From Parabacteroides sp. Marseille-P3160 (GTDB lineage Bacteria; Bacteroidota; Bacteroidia; Bacteroidales; Tannerellaceae): a stretch of 64,000 bases of DNA. The DNA is taken from contig NZ_LT799418.1 in assembly GCF_900162725.1 (NCBI RefSeq), positions 3,415,500 to 3,479,499 on the forward strand, written 5' to 3'. The notes under the pieces are model-generated. The model was not told the DNA's origin and searched no databases. It saw nothing but the letters and a program-made list of their open reading frames with translations. This document shows positions 9,086 through 17,679 of this stretch, in pieces. The translations under genes were made by a program, and so were the position numbers. The stretch's first letter is position 1, and each line of letters begins with the position of its first letter.

Positions 9086-9649
9086 ATGCTTATTGAAAAA
9101 ATCATACAAGATCTTCGGAAAGGTTCCCACGGAGCATTTAATATACTGTATGATATGTATGCAGACTCATTATATGGTTTTGTTTTAGCAAATACTAAAT
9201 CTCCGTCTCTTTCAGAAGATATTGTTCAGGAAACTTTCTTGAAATTATGGAATTATCGAGAACAATTGAAGATAGAAGGCTCTTTCAAAGCTTTACTCTT
9301 CTTGATAGCTAAACAGCAAATGATCAATACTCTACGGAAACAAATAAATCAACCTGATTTTGAAGAGTATATAAAATATTGCGATAGTGAAAAATTTGCA
9401 GATAATTCGGCTGAAGAGAAGATCTTTTATGACGACTTTCAGGAAAAATTAAATAAAATAAAGCATTTATTAAGTGATCGCCAACGGGAGGTTTTTGAGT
9501 TAAGCAAAATAGAAGGCCTGAAAAATAAAGAAATAGCAGAAAAATTGAATATATCCGAACAGACAGTTAAAAATCAATTATCGGCTGCTTTAAAGATCTT
9601 GAGATCTGAATTGATAAAATACCATCCGTTGTTCATCTTCTTATTATAA
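9086..9649 (+). CDS. ECF sigma-70 factor of PUL1 (FecI-like)
   Basis: This 187-residue protein has only sigma regions 2 and 4, as expected for an extracytoplasmic-function factor. Region 2 contains the core-binding SEDIVQETFLKLWNYREQL (about 46-64). Region 4 has a helix-turn-helix in NKEIAEKLNISEQTVKNQLSAALKILR (about 150-176). The last residues (YHPLFIFLL) are hydrophobic, a trait shared with the other two sigma factors here. It should direct RNA polymerase to the PUL1 genes when FecR releases it after the SusC receptor binds its ligand. A 226-nt gap (187 nt to the earlier possible start) separates it from fecR, longer than in PUL2 and PUL3 (about 45-51 nt). Confidence 0.93.
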   Translation: MLIEKIIQDLRKGSHGAFNILYDMYADSLYGFVLANTKSPSLSEDIVQETFLKLWNYREQLKIEGSFKALLFLIAKQQMINTLRKQINQPDFEEYIKYCDSEKFADNSAEEKIFYDDFQEKLNKIKHLLSDRQREVFELSKIEGLKNKEIAEKLNISEQTVKNQLSAALKILRSELIKYHPLFIFLL

Positions 9650-9789
9650 TCCTTTAGTTCCTCCTTCTCTTATTGAAGTTGAAAAAATATTGAATATAAG
9701 CAGATTAAACCTACATACATGTTTGTATTTTTCATTATAGCAAAGACCTAATTTTGCTTATAATATATTTCGTGTTATAAAACACATAT

Positions 9790-9800
9790 ATATACCGGTA
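9790..9800 (+). promoter_or_regulatory. Second ATATACCGGTA element, upstream of PUL1 fecR
   Basis: This is an exact repeat of the 11-mer at 9014-9024, placed in the unusually long sigma-fecR spacer (9650-9875). That spacer also holds an imperfect palindrome (TACATACATGTTTGTA, about 9712-9727). No terminator-like hairpin with a T-run was seen. Confidence 0.3.
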
Positions 9801-9875
9801 CTTTACTTCTATGGTTACGTGTATTAATAAAGTTCAATGTCTTTTTTTATTAACAAAAGGAAAAATCAGAAAGTA

Positions 9876-10856
9876 ATGAGTAATATATTTCAAGAATTAT
9901 ATAATCGTTTTTTATTTAGTCGAATTTCTGCCGAGGAGTTCATTAAAATGAAAGATTATATAAACAAAGCATCAGAGGAGGATTTATCCGATTTAATGCA
10001 AGAAGCCTGGAATAGCAATGTATTCATGCTTAAAATGAATTCAAAAACAAAAGACCAGATAAAAACGAGGCTCTCATTTTGTATAGAAAGCGATAACCGG
10101 AATTTGAAAAAAAAGCTTGTTTCTATGTGGAGCCGTATTGCTGTTGCGGTTATACTTCTTTTAGTTGTAGGCAGTTCGGTTTGGTTTTTAACAGATAGAA
10201 AAGAATTGAAACAGGAACAAGTTTTGGTAGAAGCGCCGAGAGGAGATAAGGCCCAGGTTATATTGCCTGATGGTTCGAAAGTAAGATTGAATTCCGAAAG
10301 TGTTATCACCTATGATTTTACAAATAAAAGATATAGGAACTTAACGTTAAAAGGGGAAGCTTTTTTTGAGATACATAAAGACGAGAGACGTCCTTTCATT
10401 GTAAAAGCAAATGATATTGATATAGAGGTATTAGGTACGACTTTTAATGTGCGTGCATATGATAATGAAAATGAGATAACATCTTCCCTCATTGAAGGGA
10501 GTGTGAAGTTGACTGATAACGTATTGGAAAAGAGCTATTATTTGAAACCATCTCAAAAGGCTGTTTATTCTAAATCTACCCGGGAAATACAGATTATTCC
10601 TACAACGAATGAAGATGAAACTGCCTGGCTCGAAGGAAAATTGATCTTTAATTCGGAGCGACTGTGCGATGTGATTGAAAAAATGGAACGGTGGTACGAT
10701 GTAAATATAGACTTACAATGTCCGGAAATAAGAGAAGACCGAATTTCCGGTTCGTTTAAAAATGGACAGGTATATTTTGCATTAGAGGCATTGCGTATGC
10801 AATATAAGTTTAAGTATACGATAAAGAATAATCATACAATAATAATAACCAAATAA
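9876..10856 (+). CDS. FecR-family anti-sigma regulator of PUL1
   Basis: This 326-residue single-pass inner-membrane protein has a cytoplasmic N-terminal region with the ISAEEF segment common to the family. One transmembrane helix (IAVAVILLLVVGSSVWFL) follows, then a periplasmic FecR domain (GDKAQVILPDGSKVRLNSES, LKGEAFFEIHKDERRPFIVKA, VLGTTFNVRAY), and a C-terminal STN-like tail that contacts the receptor's signalling domain. I start it at the ATG at 9876 because of the A-rich upstream tract and family alignment; the upstream in-frame ATG at 9837 would add 13 residues. It binds the upstream sigma factor and transmits the state of the SusC-like receptor. Confidence 0.92.
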   Translation: MSNIFQELYNRFLFSRISAEEFIKMKDYINKASEEDLSDLMQEAWNSNVFMLKMNSKTKDQIKTRLSFCIESDNRNLKKKLVSMWSRIAVAVILLLVVGSSVWFLTDRKELKQEQVLVEAPRGDKAQVILPDGSKVRLNSESVITYDFTNKRYRNLTLKGEAFFEIHKDERRPFIVKANDIDIEVLGTTFNVRAYDNENEITSSLIEGSVKLTDNVLEKSYYLKPSQKAVYSKSTREIQIIPTTNEDETAWLEGKLIFNSERLCDVIEKMERWYDVNIDLQCPEIREDRISGSFKNGQVYFALEALRMQYKFKYTIKNNHTIIITK

Positions 10857-10859
10857 AAA

Positions 10860-10919
10860 TGCCTATGAATTAGATCCGAATACAAACAGAAGCCAAAGAA
10901 TGGACAAGATTCTTTGGCT
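10860..10919 (+). promoter_or_regulatory. PUL1 susC leader: TGCCTATG element plus hairpin
   Basis: TGCCTATG (10860-10867) lies 3 nt after the fecR stop. Its ATG opens a two-codon frame (ATG AAT TAG). A perfect 11-bp hairpin follows: AGCCAAAGAAT (10891-10901), a 7-nt loop, and ATTCTTTGGCT (10909-10919), with no T-run. The same octamer sits at the same place in PUL2 and PUL3, so a leader control element for susC is likely. Confidence 0.5.
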
Positions 10920-10980
10920 CGGCTTAAAGTCCGAAGCAATGACGATAAATCATTATAGTTCAAACCTTAAAAAAAATATT

Positions 10981-13900
10981 ATGTATACAAAGTTACATGT
11001 TTTTATGCATAAAGGAGCAGTATATCCTCAGTTTTTTTGTAAAATGCTGCTTATTACATTACTATTTCTTATGTGTGGCTCGTTGCAGGGCCAAAATTCG
11101 TTATCCAAGGTAACCTTGAATCTGAAAAATGTGCCCTTGGTAGAGATACTTAAACAGATAGAGAGGCAAACAGCTTATTCGGTTGTTTACAGGGATGTTG
11201 TTATAGATAAAACGGAAAATGCATCTATTTCTGTTACGAACGTTTCATTAAACGATGTGTTGACGGGGCTTTTAAATCCTAAAGGGCTGACTTTTGGAAT
11301 CGTAGATAAATACATCGTGATTCTTGCAAAAGAAAAAAACATGGCGACTTCGGATAATAAAAGCATACGGGTTGCCGGCGTTGTTAAAGATAACAAAGGT
11401 GAAATGATTGTCGGTGCCAATATCCGCGTAAAAGGAACTAATATGGTTGTCGTTAGTGATATGGACGGAAAATTTGCAGTTGATGTTTCTTCTCCGGAGG
11501 CTGTATTATTAGTATCGTATATTGGTTTTAAAACAAGGGAAATACCCGTAGGAAACGGAGCCCCATTAAATATTGTGTTAAATGAAGATGCTTCAAGCTT
11601 GAGTGAAGTTGTGGTGGTAGGTTACGGTATGCAGAAAAAAATACATGTAACAGGATCTGTTGCCCAATTATCTTCAAAAGAGTTATTAGTAGCTCCGATG
11701 TCTAGCGTAACGAATATGCTTGCCGGCAAATTGCCCGGTTTAATTACCACACAAAATTCAGGGCAACCCGGAAATGATCAAGCCTCTATGATAATCCGCG
11801 GAGCCGGTACTTTTAACGATTGGTCGCCTCTGCTACTTGTTGATGGAGTAGAGCGTAGTTTTAATACAATTGATCCGAATGACGTGGAAAGTGTAACCAT
11901 ATTGAAAGATGCGGCTGCGGCTGCCGTGTATGGGGTGCGTGCAGCCCATGGCGTTATTCTGGTAAAGACAAAAAGAGGAATCGCCAATCGGAAGCCTGAG
12001 ATCACCTATAATGGTTCCTATACTTTTACTATGAATACCCGGTTTCCTGAATTCTTAAACGGACCGGATTATGCCCGTTGGCATAATAAAGCTCGTGAAT
12101 TAGACGGTTATGAAGGGTTTTATACGGCAGAAGATATTGCAAAAATTGAGAATGGAGATCCTGACGGTATTTGGGGCAATACGGATTGGCTCGGTGAATT
12201 GTTTAAAGATTACGGGGGAACCCAACAGCATAATATTTCTGTAATTGGGGGCAGTGATCGGGTACAATATTTTGTAAGTGCCGGTTTTATGGATCAGGAT
12301 GGTATTTTACCGAATTCAGAATTTAAACGCTATAATGTACGTTCTAATTTGGATGTCCAGGTAACCGATGAAATAAAATTATCAGTTGATATTGCAGGTC
12401 GGAAAGAAGAAAGAGATAATCCGGGATTTGCTATTGACCCCAATAATGGTTATAATCCCATTACCCAAGCGATTCGCGCATTACCGATTATTCCAAAAGA
12501 ATATGACGGATTACCTGCTGCAACCGGAGATGGAGCTAGAACGTGGAGCCCATTAGCGGCTGTAAATCAAAGCGGTTTTAATAAAAACGACCGTAATGTA
12601 TTTGAAAGTTCCGGAACATTGGAGTATAAAGCTCCTTTCTTGAGGGGATTAACATTAAAAATGTTTTTCAGTTATGATAGAAACTTTACGGAAGATAGAA
12701 ACTTTCTGGATACCTATAATGTTTCTAAATTTGATCCTGCCACAAAAATCTATACAGTAACTAAAGCGGAGGGAACAGGTACATCTTCTTTATGGCAAGC
12801 CGCTTCTAACGGTTCCCTAATGATGGGCCGTCCGTCTATCGAGTATAATAATGTCTTCGGTAAGCATACCGTAGGTGCATTGTTCTTATATGAATACGAG
12901 GAAACTAAAGGCTCGTCATTCCAGGCCCAACGACAGAATTATATTTTAAACGCCATCCCGGAATTAACTTTTGCCCAGGAAGATACTCCTAATTCGATTA
13001 AAGGGAGTAGCAGTAAAACGAAGATAGCAGGTTATGTTGGGCGTTTGAATTATATGTTTGACCAAAAGTACCTGGCCGAATTTGCTTTCCGTTATGATGG
13101 ATCATATAAATTCCATAAAGATTATCGTTGGGGATTCTTCCCTTCTTTATCCTTGGGTTGGATCATTTCTGAAGAAGAATTCTTTAAAGAAAAATATACG
13201 AAAATCAACAAATTGAAATTACGTGCTTCCGTGGGAGAATTGGGCCGCGATAACATCGATGCGTTTTTGTATAAACGATATTTTAATTTAACTACAGAGC
13301 CTGCCTATGCATTCGGTACAACCCCTACTCCCAGTTATGCCTTTTATTCTTCGAATTCAGTTCCCTCGTACGATTTGACTTGGGAAAAAACGAGAACAAT
13401 GAATGTTGGGGCCGAATTTATGGCCTATGACGGGTTGATTTCAGCTTCACTTGACGTATTCTATAAGTATACCTACGATATTCTTCAAGGAGTTTCCGGA
13501 ATATACCCTCCTTCTATTTCAAATAATTATCCGACCATTGAAAATTCAGGAAAAGTAGATGTCCGTGGATTTGAGTTAGAATTGGGTCATCAAAATAAAA
13601 TTGGTCAAGTGTCGTATTCTCTAAATGGAAATTTAACTTGGGCTCGAAATAAATTATTGGCAAGGGCTCAGGAGGAAAATATTCAACCATGGATGAATCA
13701 AATAGGTCAGCCCTTGGGAGGTGTTTATGGTCTCCATGCGATAGGTTTATACCAGACGGAAGAACAGTTGAATAATCGTCCGACAGGACCCGGAGGGGTG
13801 CAACGCTTGGGTGATCTGATGTATCAGGACTATAATCAGGATGGAAAAGTCGATTGGGATGACCTAATACGGATAGCCCGTTCCCATACCCCTGAAATGG

Positions 13901-14394
13901 TTTTCTCTTTATCGGGAAATGTTACCTATAAAGGTTTTGATGCTAATTTCCAATTACAAGGAGCTGCTATTTGCGACGTAATAACCAGTGGTTTATATCC
14001 CAGTGGAGTGATGGACCAGACCGAATTTGCCCGTGCTTTTTATGCCGGAGGTAATTCTCCTTACTATTTGGTGGAAAATTCGTGGACTCCCGAACATACA
14101 AATGCTAAATATCCCAGATTGGGCGTGGATTGGAATGGGAATAACGGTTGGGCAAGTGACTGGTGGGTAGTAGACGGATCTTATTTGAGATTGAAGAGTG
14201 CTCAGATTGGTTATACTTTACCCAAACAGATTGCTTCTAAAATAAATGCCCAAAGGTTGAGAATATATGTTGCGGGAACTAATCTGTTTACGATTGATGC
14301 TCTTGACTATATGGACCCGGAAATGCCGAGTAATAATAATGGGTATTATCCACAGCAGAGGACTTTCAGTATGGGTCTTGATTTAACATTTTAA
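10981..14394 (+). CDS. SusC-like TonB-dependent receptor of PUL1, with STN signalling domain
   Basis: This is a 1137-residue outer-membrane receptor. It carries a signal peptide (FFCKMLLITLLFLMCGSLQGQ) and then an STN domain (VTLNLKNVPLVEILKQIERQTAY), which speaks to FecR. A carboxypeptidase-regulatory-like domain follows (VAGVVKDNKGEMIVGANIRVKG). The TonB box SEVVVVGYGMQKK at about residue 208, a plug domain and a 22-strand-type barrel ending MGLDLTF complete it. It imports oligosaccharides captured by its SusD partner. I place the start at 10981 because an upstream in-frame ATG at 10900 lies inside the leader hairpin. SusD follows 12 nt downstream. Confidence 0.95.
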   Translation: MYTKLHVFMHKGAVYPQFFCKMLLITLLFLMCGSLQGQNSLSKVTLNLKNVPLVEILKQIERQTAYSVVYRDVVIDKTENASISVTNVSLNDVLTGLLNPKGLTFGIVDKYIVILAKEKNMATSDNKSIRVAGVVKDNKGEMIVGANIRVKGTNMVVVSDMDGKFAVDVSSPEAVLLVSYIGFKTREIPVGNGAPLNIVLNEDASSLSEVVVVGYGMQKKIHVTGSVAQLSSKELLVAPMSSVTNMLAGKLPGLITTQNSGQPGNDQASMIIRGAGTFNDWSPLLLVDGVERSFNTIDPNDVESVTILKDAAAAAVYGVRAAHGVILVKTKRGIANRKPEITYNGSYTFTMNTRFPEFLNGPDYARWHNKARELDGYEGFYTAEDIAKIENGDPDGIWGNTDWLGELFKDYGGTQQHNISVIGGSDRVQYFVSAGFMDQDGILPNSEFKRYNVRSNLDVQVTDEIKLSVDIAGRKEERDNPGFAIDPNNGYNPITQAIRALPIIPKEYDGLPAATGDGARTWSPLAAVNQSGFNKNDRNVFESSGTLEYKAPFLRGLTLKMFFSYDRNFTEDRNFLDTYNVSKFDPATKIYTVTKAEGTGTSSLWQAASNGSLMMGRPSIEYNNVFGKHTVGALFLYEYEETKGSSFQAQRQNYILNAIPELTFAQEDTPNSIKGSSSKTKIAGYVGRLNYMFDQKYLAEFAFRYDGSYKFHKDYRWGFFPSLSLGWIISEEEFFKEKYTKINKLKLRASVGELGRDNIDAFLYKRYFNLTTEPAYAFGTTPTPSYAFYSSNSVPSYDLTWEKTRTMNVGAEFMAYDGLISASLDVFYKYTYDILQGVSGIYPPSISNNYPTIENSGKVDVRGFELELGHQNKIGQVSYSLNGNLTWARNKLLARAQEENIQPWMNQIGQPLGGVYGLHAIGLYQTEEQLNNRPTGPGGVQRLGDLMYQDYNQDGKVDWDDLIRIARSHTPEMVFSLSGNVTYKGFDANFQLQGAAICDVITSGLYPSGVMDQTEFARAFYAGGNSPYYLVENSWTPEHTNAKYPRLGVDWNGNNGWASDWWVVDGSYLRLKSAQIGYTLPKQIASKINAQRLRIYVAGTNLFTIDALDYMDPEMPSNNNGYYPQQRTFSMGLDLTF

Positions 14395-14406
14395 ATAAAT
14401 GGAGAA

Positions 14407-16062
14407 ATGAAAAACTCGGGAAATAAATTATATGATATGAAAAATATAATATATCTTTTTTTTGCTGCATTTATATTGACTTCTTGTGAATTGGAAGTGG
14501 AACCGACTGACAAGTATTCTGATGTCGTGGCTTGGAAAGACGAAGAATATCTGGATCTTTATGTAAAAGGTTTCTATGCAGCCTTACGTGATAATGCTGA
14601 AATTTATACGGATAAATTTTTTGACGGTTGTTCGGATATTTTGAAGTATTGTATTTCTAATTTGAATGATAAAACCGATCAGAATAAAATTTTACTATCG
14701 AAGAATTATATCACTCCCAGTAATGGCGCTTTGAGTACATGGGGAAATTATGATAGAATTAAGCTGGAAAATGAATTCTTATATGATGTTGATGTAAAAG
14801 CAGCCCATATGGATCCTGAATTTGTAAAGATTCGTAAAGCGGAAGTCCGTTTTTTACGGGCGTATCTTTATTATAAAATGATACGGAACCATGGTGGCAT
14901 TATCTTAAGATTACATAACACCGGCGTTGACGGGGGATTGGATAATGACAAAGATGCGGTTAAAGCCAGAATTTCAGAAGAAGAATCCTGGGATTTTGTG
15001 ATTAAGGAATTGGAAGAGGTTGCTGCAGACCTGACAGGTCAGACATGGGATGCTGATAATTATGGGCGTATTACTGCCGGGGCAGCTTATGCATTGATAA
15101 CCAGATGTGCCTTGTATGCCAAAAAATATGATAAAGTGATTTCAGCCGGACAAGAGGTTGAAAAACTGGGATACATCATCGAACCTAAGTATGAGGATGT
15201 ATTCAAAAATCTGGCGAATAGGGAAATTATTTTACCGGTCACCTTTAAGGTTCCGACCTATGTTCATTTTCATGATCGTTATTTCCGTCCGATAGGCGAT
15301 AAGGCCAGTAGAGGAGGCTGGGCTTGTCCTACGGAAGAATTGGTAAGTCTGTTTCAGATTAAAGAGAACGGCGTCTACGTGGACTTTGATTGGAATAATC
15401 CTGTTCATAAGGCAAATCCGTATGTAGGCCGTGAACCTCGATTCTACACCTCTATTTTGTATAATGGAGCTCCTTGGAACGGACGGGAAATTGAGACATT
15501 CGTAGGTGGAAAAGACGGCTATACGGATTTTGATTTTAGTTCTAATAACTCGGCTTGTGTAACGGGATATTTCATGAAAAAGTTCTTACAGGAAAAAAAT
15601 ACGACTTACGATGAAACGGGTAGTGATTCCTATTGGGTGGAATTACGTTATGCGGAAGTGTTAATGAATATGGCGGAAGCATATGCTCAAAGTGGGGATG
15701 TTCAAACCGGCTACGAATATTTAAATAAGGTACGGACACGTGGAAACGAATTGAGCGGATATTCGGTCGGTTCTAATTTACAGATATTTATGAACTGTTT
15801 GGAGAAGGAGAAAATGGTGGAATTTGCATTTGAGGGATTACGTTATTGGGATTTAAGGCGTTGGAGAAGAGCTGTTGCGGTAATTGACGGACAACGGGCA
15901 CATGGAATTAAGATTACAAAAAATTCCGATAATAGTTTGACTTACACAAAAGTGGTTTGCGATGACGACGATCGGTATTTTCCTGAAAAATATTATTATA
16001 TTCCTATTCCGACATCTGAAATAAATAACAATTCAGCATGCATACAAACGGAACTTTGGTAA
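14407..16062 (+). CDS. SusD/RagB-family surface lipoprotein of PUL1
   Basis: This 551-residue lipoprotein has the lipobox FILTSC followed by acidic residues (ELEVE), which fits the Bacteroidetes lipoprotein export signal for the cell surface. The TPR-rich SusD fold is indicated by RKAEVRFLRAYLYYKMIRNHGGI, VELRYAEVLMNMAEAYAQSG, EKMVEFAFEGLRYWDLRRWR and the terminal YYYIPIPTSEINNN. It caps the SusC barrel and binds the glycan. The first ATG is at 14407; an internal ATG at 14437 gives a shorter, more typical signal peptide and may be the real start. Confidence 0.95.
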   Translation: MKNSGNKLYDMKNIIYLFFAAFILTSCELEVEPTDKYSDVVAWKDEEYLDLYVKGFYAALRDNAEIYTDKFFDGCSDILKYCISNLNDKTDQNKILLSKNYITPSNGALSTWGNYDRIKLENEFLYDVDVKAAHMDPEFVKIRKAEVRFLRAYLYYKMIRNHGGIILRLHNTGVDGGLDNDKDAVKARISEEESWDFVIKELEEVAADLTGQTWDADNYGRITAGAAYALITRCALYAKKYDKVISAGQEVEKLGYIIEPKYEDVFKNLANREIILPVTFKVPTYVHFHDRYFRPIGDKASRGGWACPTEELVSLFQIKENGVYVDFDWNNPVHKANPYVGREPRFYTSILYNGAPWNGREIETFVGGKDGYTDFDFSSNNSACVTGYFMKKFLQEKNTTYDETGSDSYWVELRYAEVLMNMAEAYAQSGDVQTGYEYLNKVRTRGNELSGYSVGSNLQIFMNCLEKEKMVEFAFEGLRYWDLRRWRRAVAVIDGQRAHGIKITKNSDNSLTYTKVVCDDDDRYFPEKYYYIPIPTSEINNNSACIQTELW

Positions 16063-16080
16063 TTTTAAAACGATACAGAT

Positions 16081-17514
16081 ATGAAACAAATTAAATATAT
16101 AATGTTAAGCTTTCTGTTGGTGACTCTTATTTCCGCTTGTGAAGAGGATAAAGTGGAGTTCAGTTCAAACAGTTTGTTTACAGCCCTTCAAGCGCAAAAA
16201 TTTGATTATACCTCTAAAATAGGAGTTGGGAAAATTTATCAGGCCCAATATTCGGAAGATAAAAAAACGATCAATTTGGACATCACCTATTTTCCGGATG
16301 AAACAGCTCCGACTTATCAGGATTGGCAGCTTCAGGCAACAGTATTTCATGGAGCAAAAGTATCTCCTGCCATAGGAGGGATCAAAGACTTATCCGAACC
16401 AATTGATTTTACAATTACTGCACCTGATGGAAGTACTTCCCAGGTGACATTAATAACTAAAATTTATGAAGTTCCCTATGGTGAAATAGAACATGGTTTT
16501 GGTCGTTATAATAAATTATTTGAGAAGACCGGAGACGAATTAGGCGGTTGGTCTACAAACGCACAAACCTCTATGGCAGTCGTGGGAAATGACCTGATTG
16601 TTAACCATTATAATAACGGTGCGTTTTTGGTATATGACAAGAAGACGGGTCTCAAAATAGACAAAAATGTCGTAATGCCAACCTTTGGGGAACGGTTATT
16701 AGCCATTGCTAACGATGATGATGATAAAATGATTGCAGTTTCATTCGGGGATGCCAGTAATAAAATAACTCCGATCCGGATATATTACTGGAAAAACGGC
16801 ATTGACCAGGCTCCTGAAACATTCTACGAATTGAGTACTACCATTGTAAACCGTACGTCATCTACCGCGATTGGTGCTAATATTGGGGTCTGCGGATCGA
16901 TGTCCGGTAAAGCACAAATTATGTTGGCGATGGATGGCAGAGGGAGTGCCTATAACGGAGTTGTACGCATCTCGGTTGTAAATGGTGCGGTTTCCGAAAC
17001 AGAATGCTTCGAGGCTCCGTTAGGTTGTGTTTGGAGCGGTTTAGCTGTTCCTGCGTCAACAACCGGGAAAATACCCTATTTTAATGTTTCGGGCAATCAA
17101 AGAGGATTTATTTATGTTGGTAAGACAGGGTCGTATTCTTTTGAATTAGCAGCGGATAAATCTAACTTTTTGAATAAAATCCTTGCCTCAGGTGCAAAAT
17201 ATTTTGAATTTAACAATGCCGGTTATATTGCCGTTAGTACGGTCAGTTGGCCTGGTGTAGTGAGATTGTTAATATTTAATGTGGATGATCCTACTTTAAT
17301 CCCTACACCTAATACCGATGTTGAGAAATATGCAATTCTTAATCCATTGAGTGAGTCGACTATAAATAATTTAACCTATGCGAATGACAACGGTAGTGGA
17401 AATGTTGCAGTTCAAATAGCTGAAGATGGTAAAACGGCTTATGTTTATGTATTGGAAACGAATAAGGGAATTATGGGATATGAATTGACAAATATTGGAT
17501 CGTCAAGTAAATAA
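16081..17514 (+). CDS. DUF5018-like surface lipoprotein of PUL1
   Basis: This 477-residue lipoprotein has the lipobox LISAC and an acidic EEDKVE stretch after the Cys, suggesting surface export. The first 140 residues look like an Ig-like DUF5018 module (INLDITYFPDETAP, then DFTITAPDGSTSQVTLITKIYEV). The rest contains blade-like repeats such as NDLIVNHYNNGAFLVYDKKTGLKI, suggesting a beta-propeller. No catalytic motif is recognisable. It sits in the usual SusE/SGBP position, 18 nt after SusD, so glycan binding is the likely role; this is inference. Confidence 0.7.
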   Translation: MKQIKYIMLSFLLVTLISACEEDKVEFSSNSLFTALQAQKFDYTSKIGVGKIYQAQYSEDKKTINLDITYFPDETAPTYQDWQLQATVFHGAKVSPAIGGIKDLSEPIDFTITAPDGSTSQVTLITKIYEVPYGEIEHGFGRYNKLFEKTGDELGGWSTNAQTSMAVVGNDLIVNHYNNGAFLVYDKKTGLKIDKNVVMPTFGERLLAIANDDDDKMIAVSFGDASNKITPIRIYYWKNGIDQAPETFYELSTTIVNRTSSTAIGANIGVCGSMSGKAQIMLAMDGRGSAYNGVVRISVVNGAVSETECFEAPLGCVWSGLAVPASTTGKIPYFNVSGNQRGFIYVGKTGSYSFELAADKSNFLNKILASGAKYFEFNNAGYIAVSTVSWPGVVRLLIFNVDDPTLIPTPNTDVEKYAILNPLSESTINNLTYANDNGSGNVAVQIAEDGKTAYVYVLETNKGIMGYELTNIGSSSK

Positions 17515-17530
17515 TTTATAGTATATTAGT

Positions 17531-17646
17531 CCTGATTAGGTTTGGATATCCAAGGAAAAAACTGAAAAGTCTCATAAAAGGACTGGTTTTAATCGGTAAT
17601 TTAATATAGATAGTAAATCAAAATCCAAATCTAATCGGGATTTTTA
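17531..17646 (+). terminator. Long stem-loop between the DUF5018-like and GHL10-like genes
   Basis: CCTGATTAGGTTTGGAT (17531-17547) can pair with ATCCAAATCTAATCGGG (17623-17639) along all 17 positions, with two G-U pairs. A T-run follows (17641-17645). The 75-nt loop includes a smaller AGTC/GACT hairpin. It looks like a terminator or partial attenuator that would lower expression of the last PUL1 genes. Confidence 0.55.
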
Positions 17647-17679
17647 ATAATAGAAATGCTTTTCATCTGTCAAAAAAAT

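Noticed and set aside
10900-10980. N-terminal extension of the PUL1 SusC from the ATG at 10900
   Set aside because: The start would lie in the leader hairpin, and the extra 27 residues are not a signal peptide. The ATG at 10981 fits better.
13304-13311. TGCCTATG inside the PUL1 susC gene as a fourth leader element
   Set aside because: It is within codons for Ala-Tyr in conserved coding sequence and has no matching context. It was kept only as a reminder that the octamer can occur by chance.
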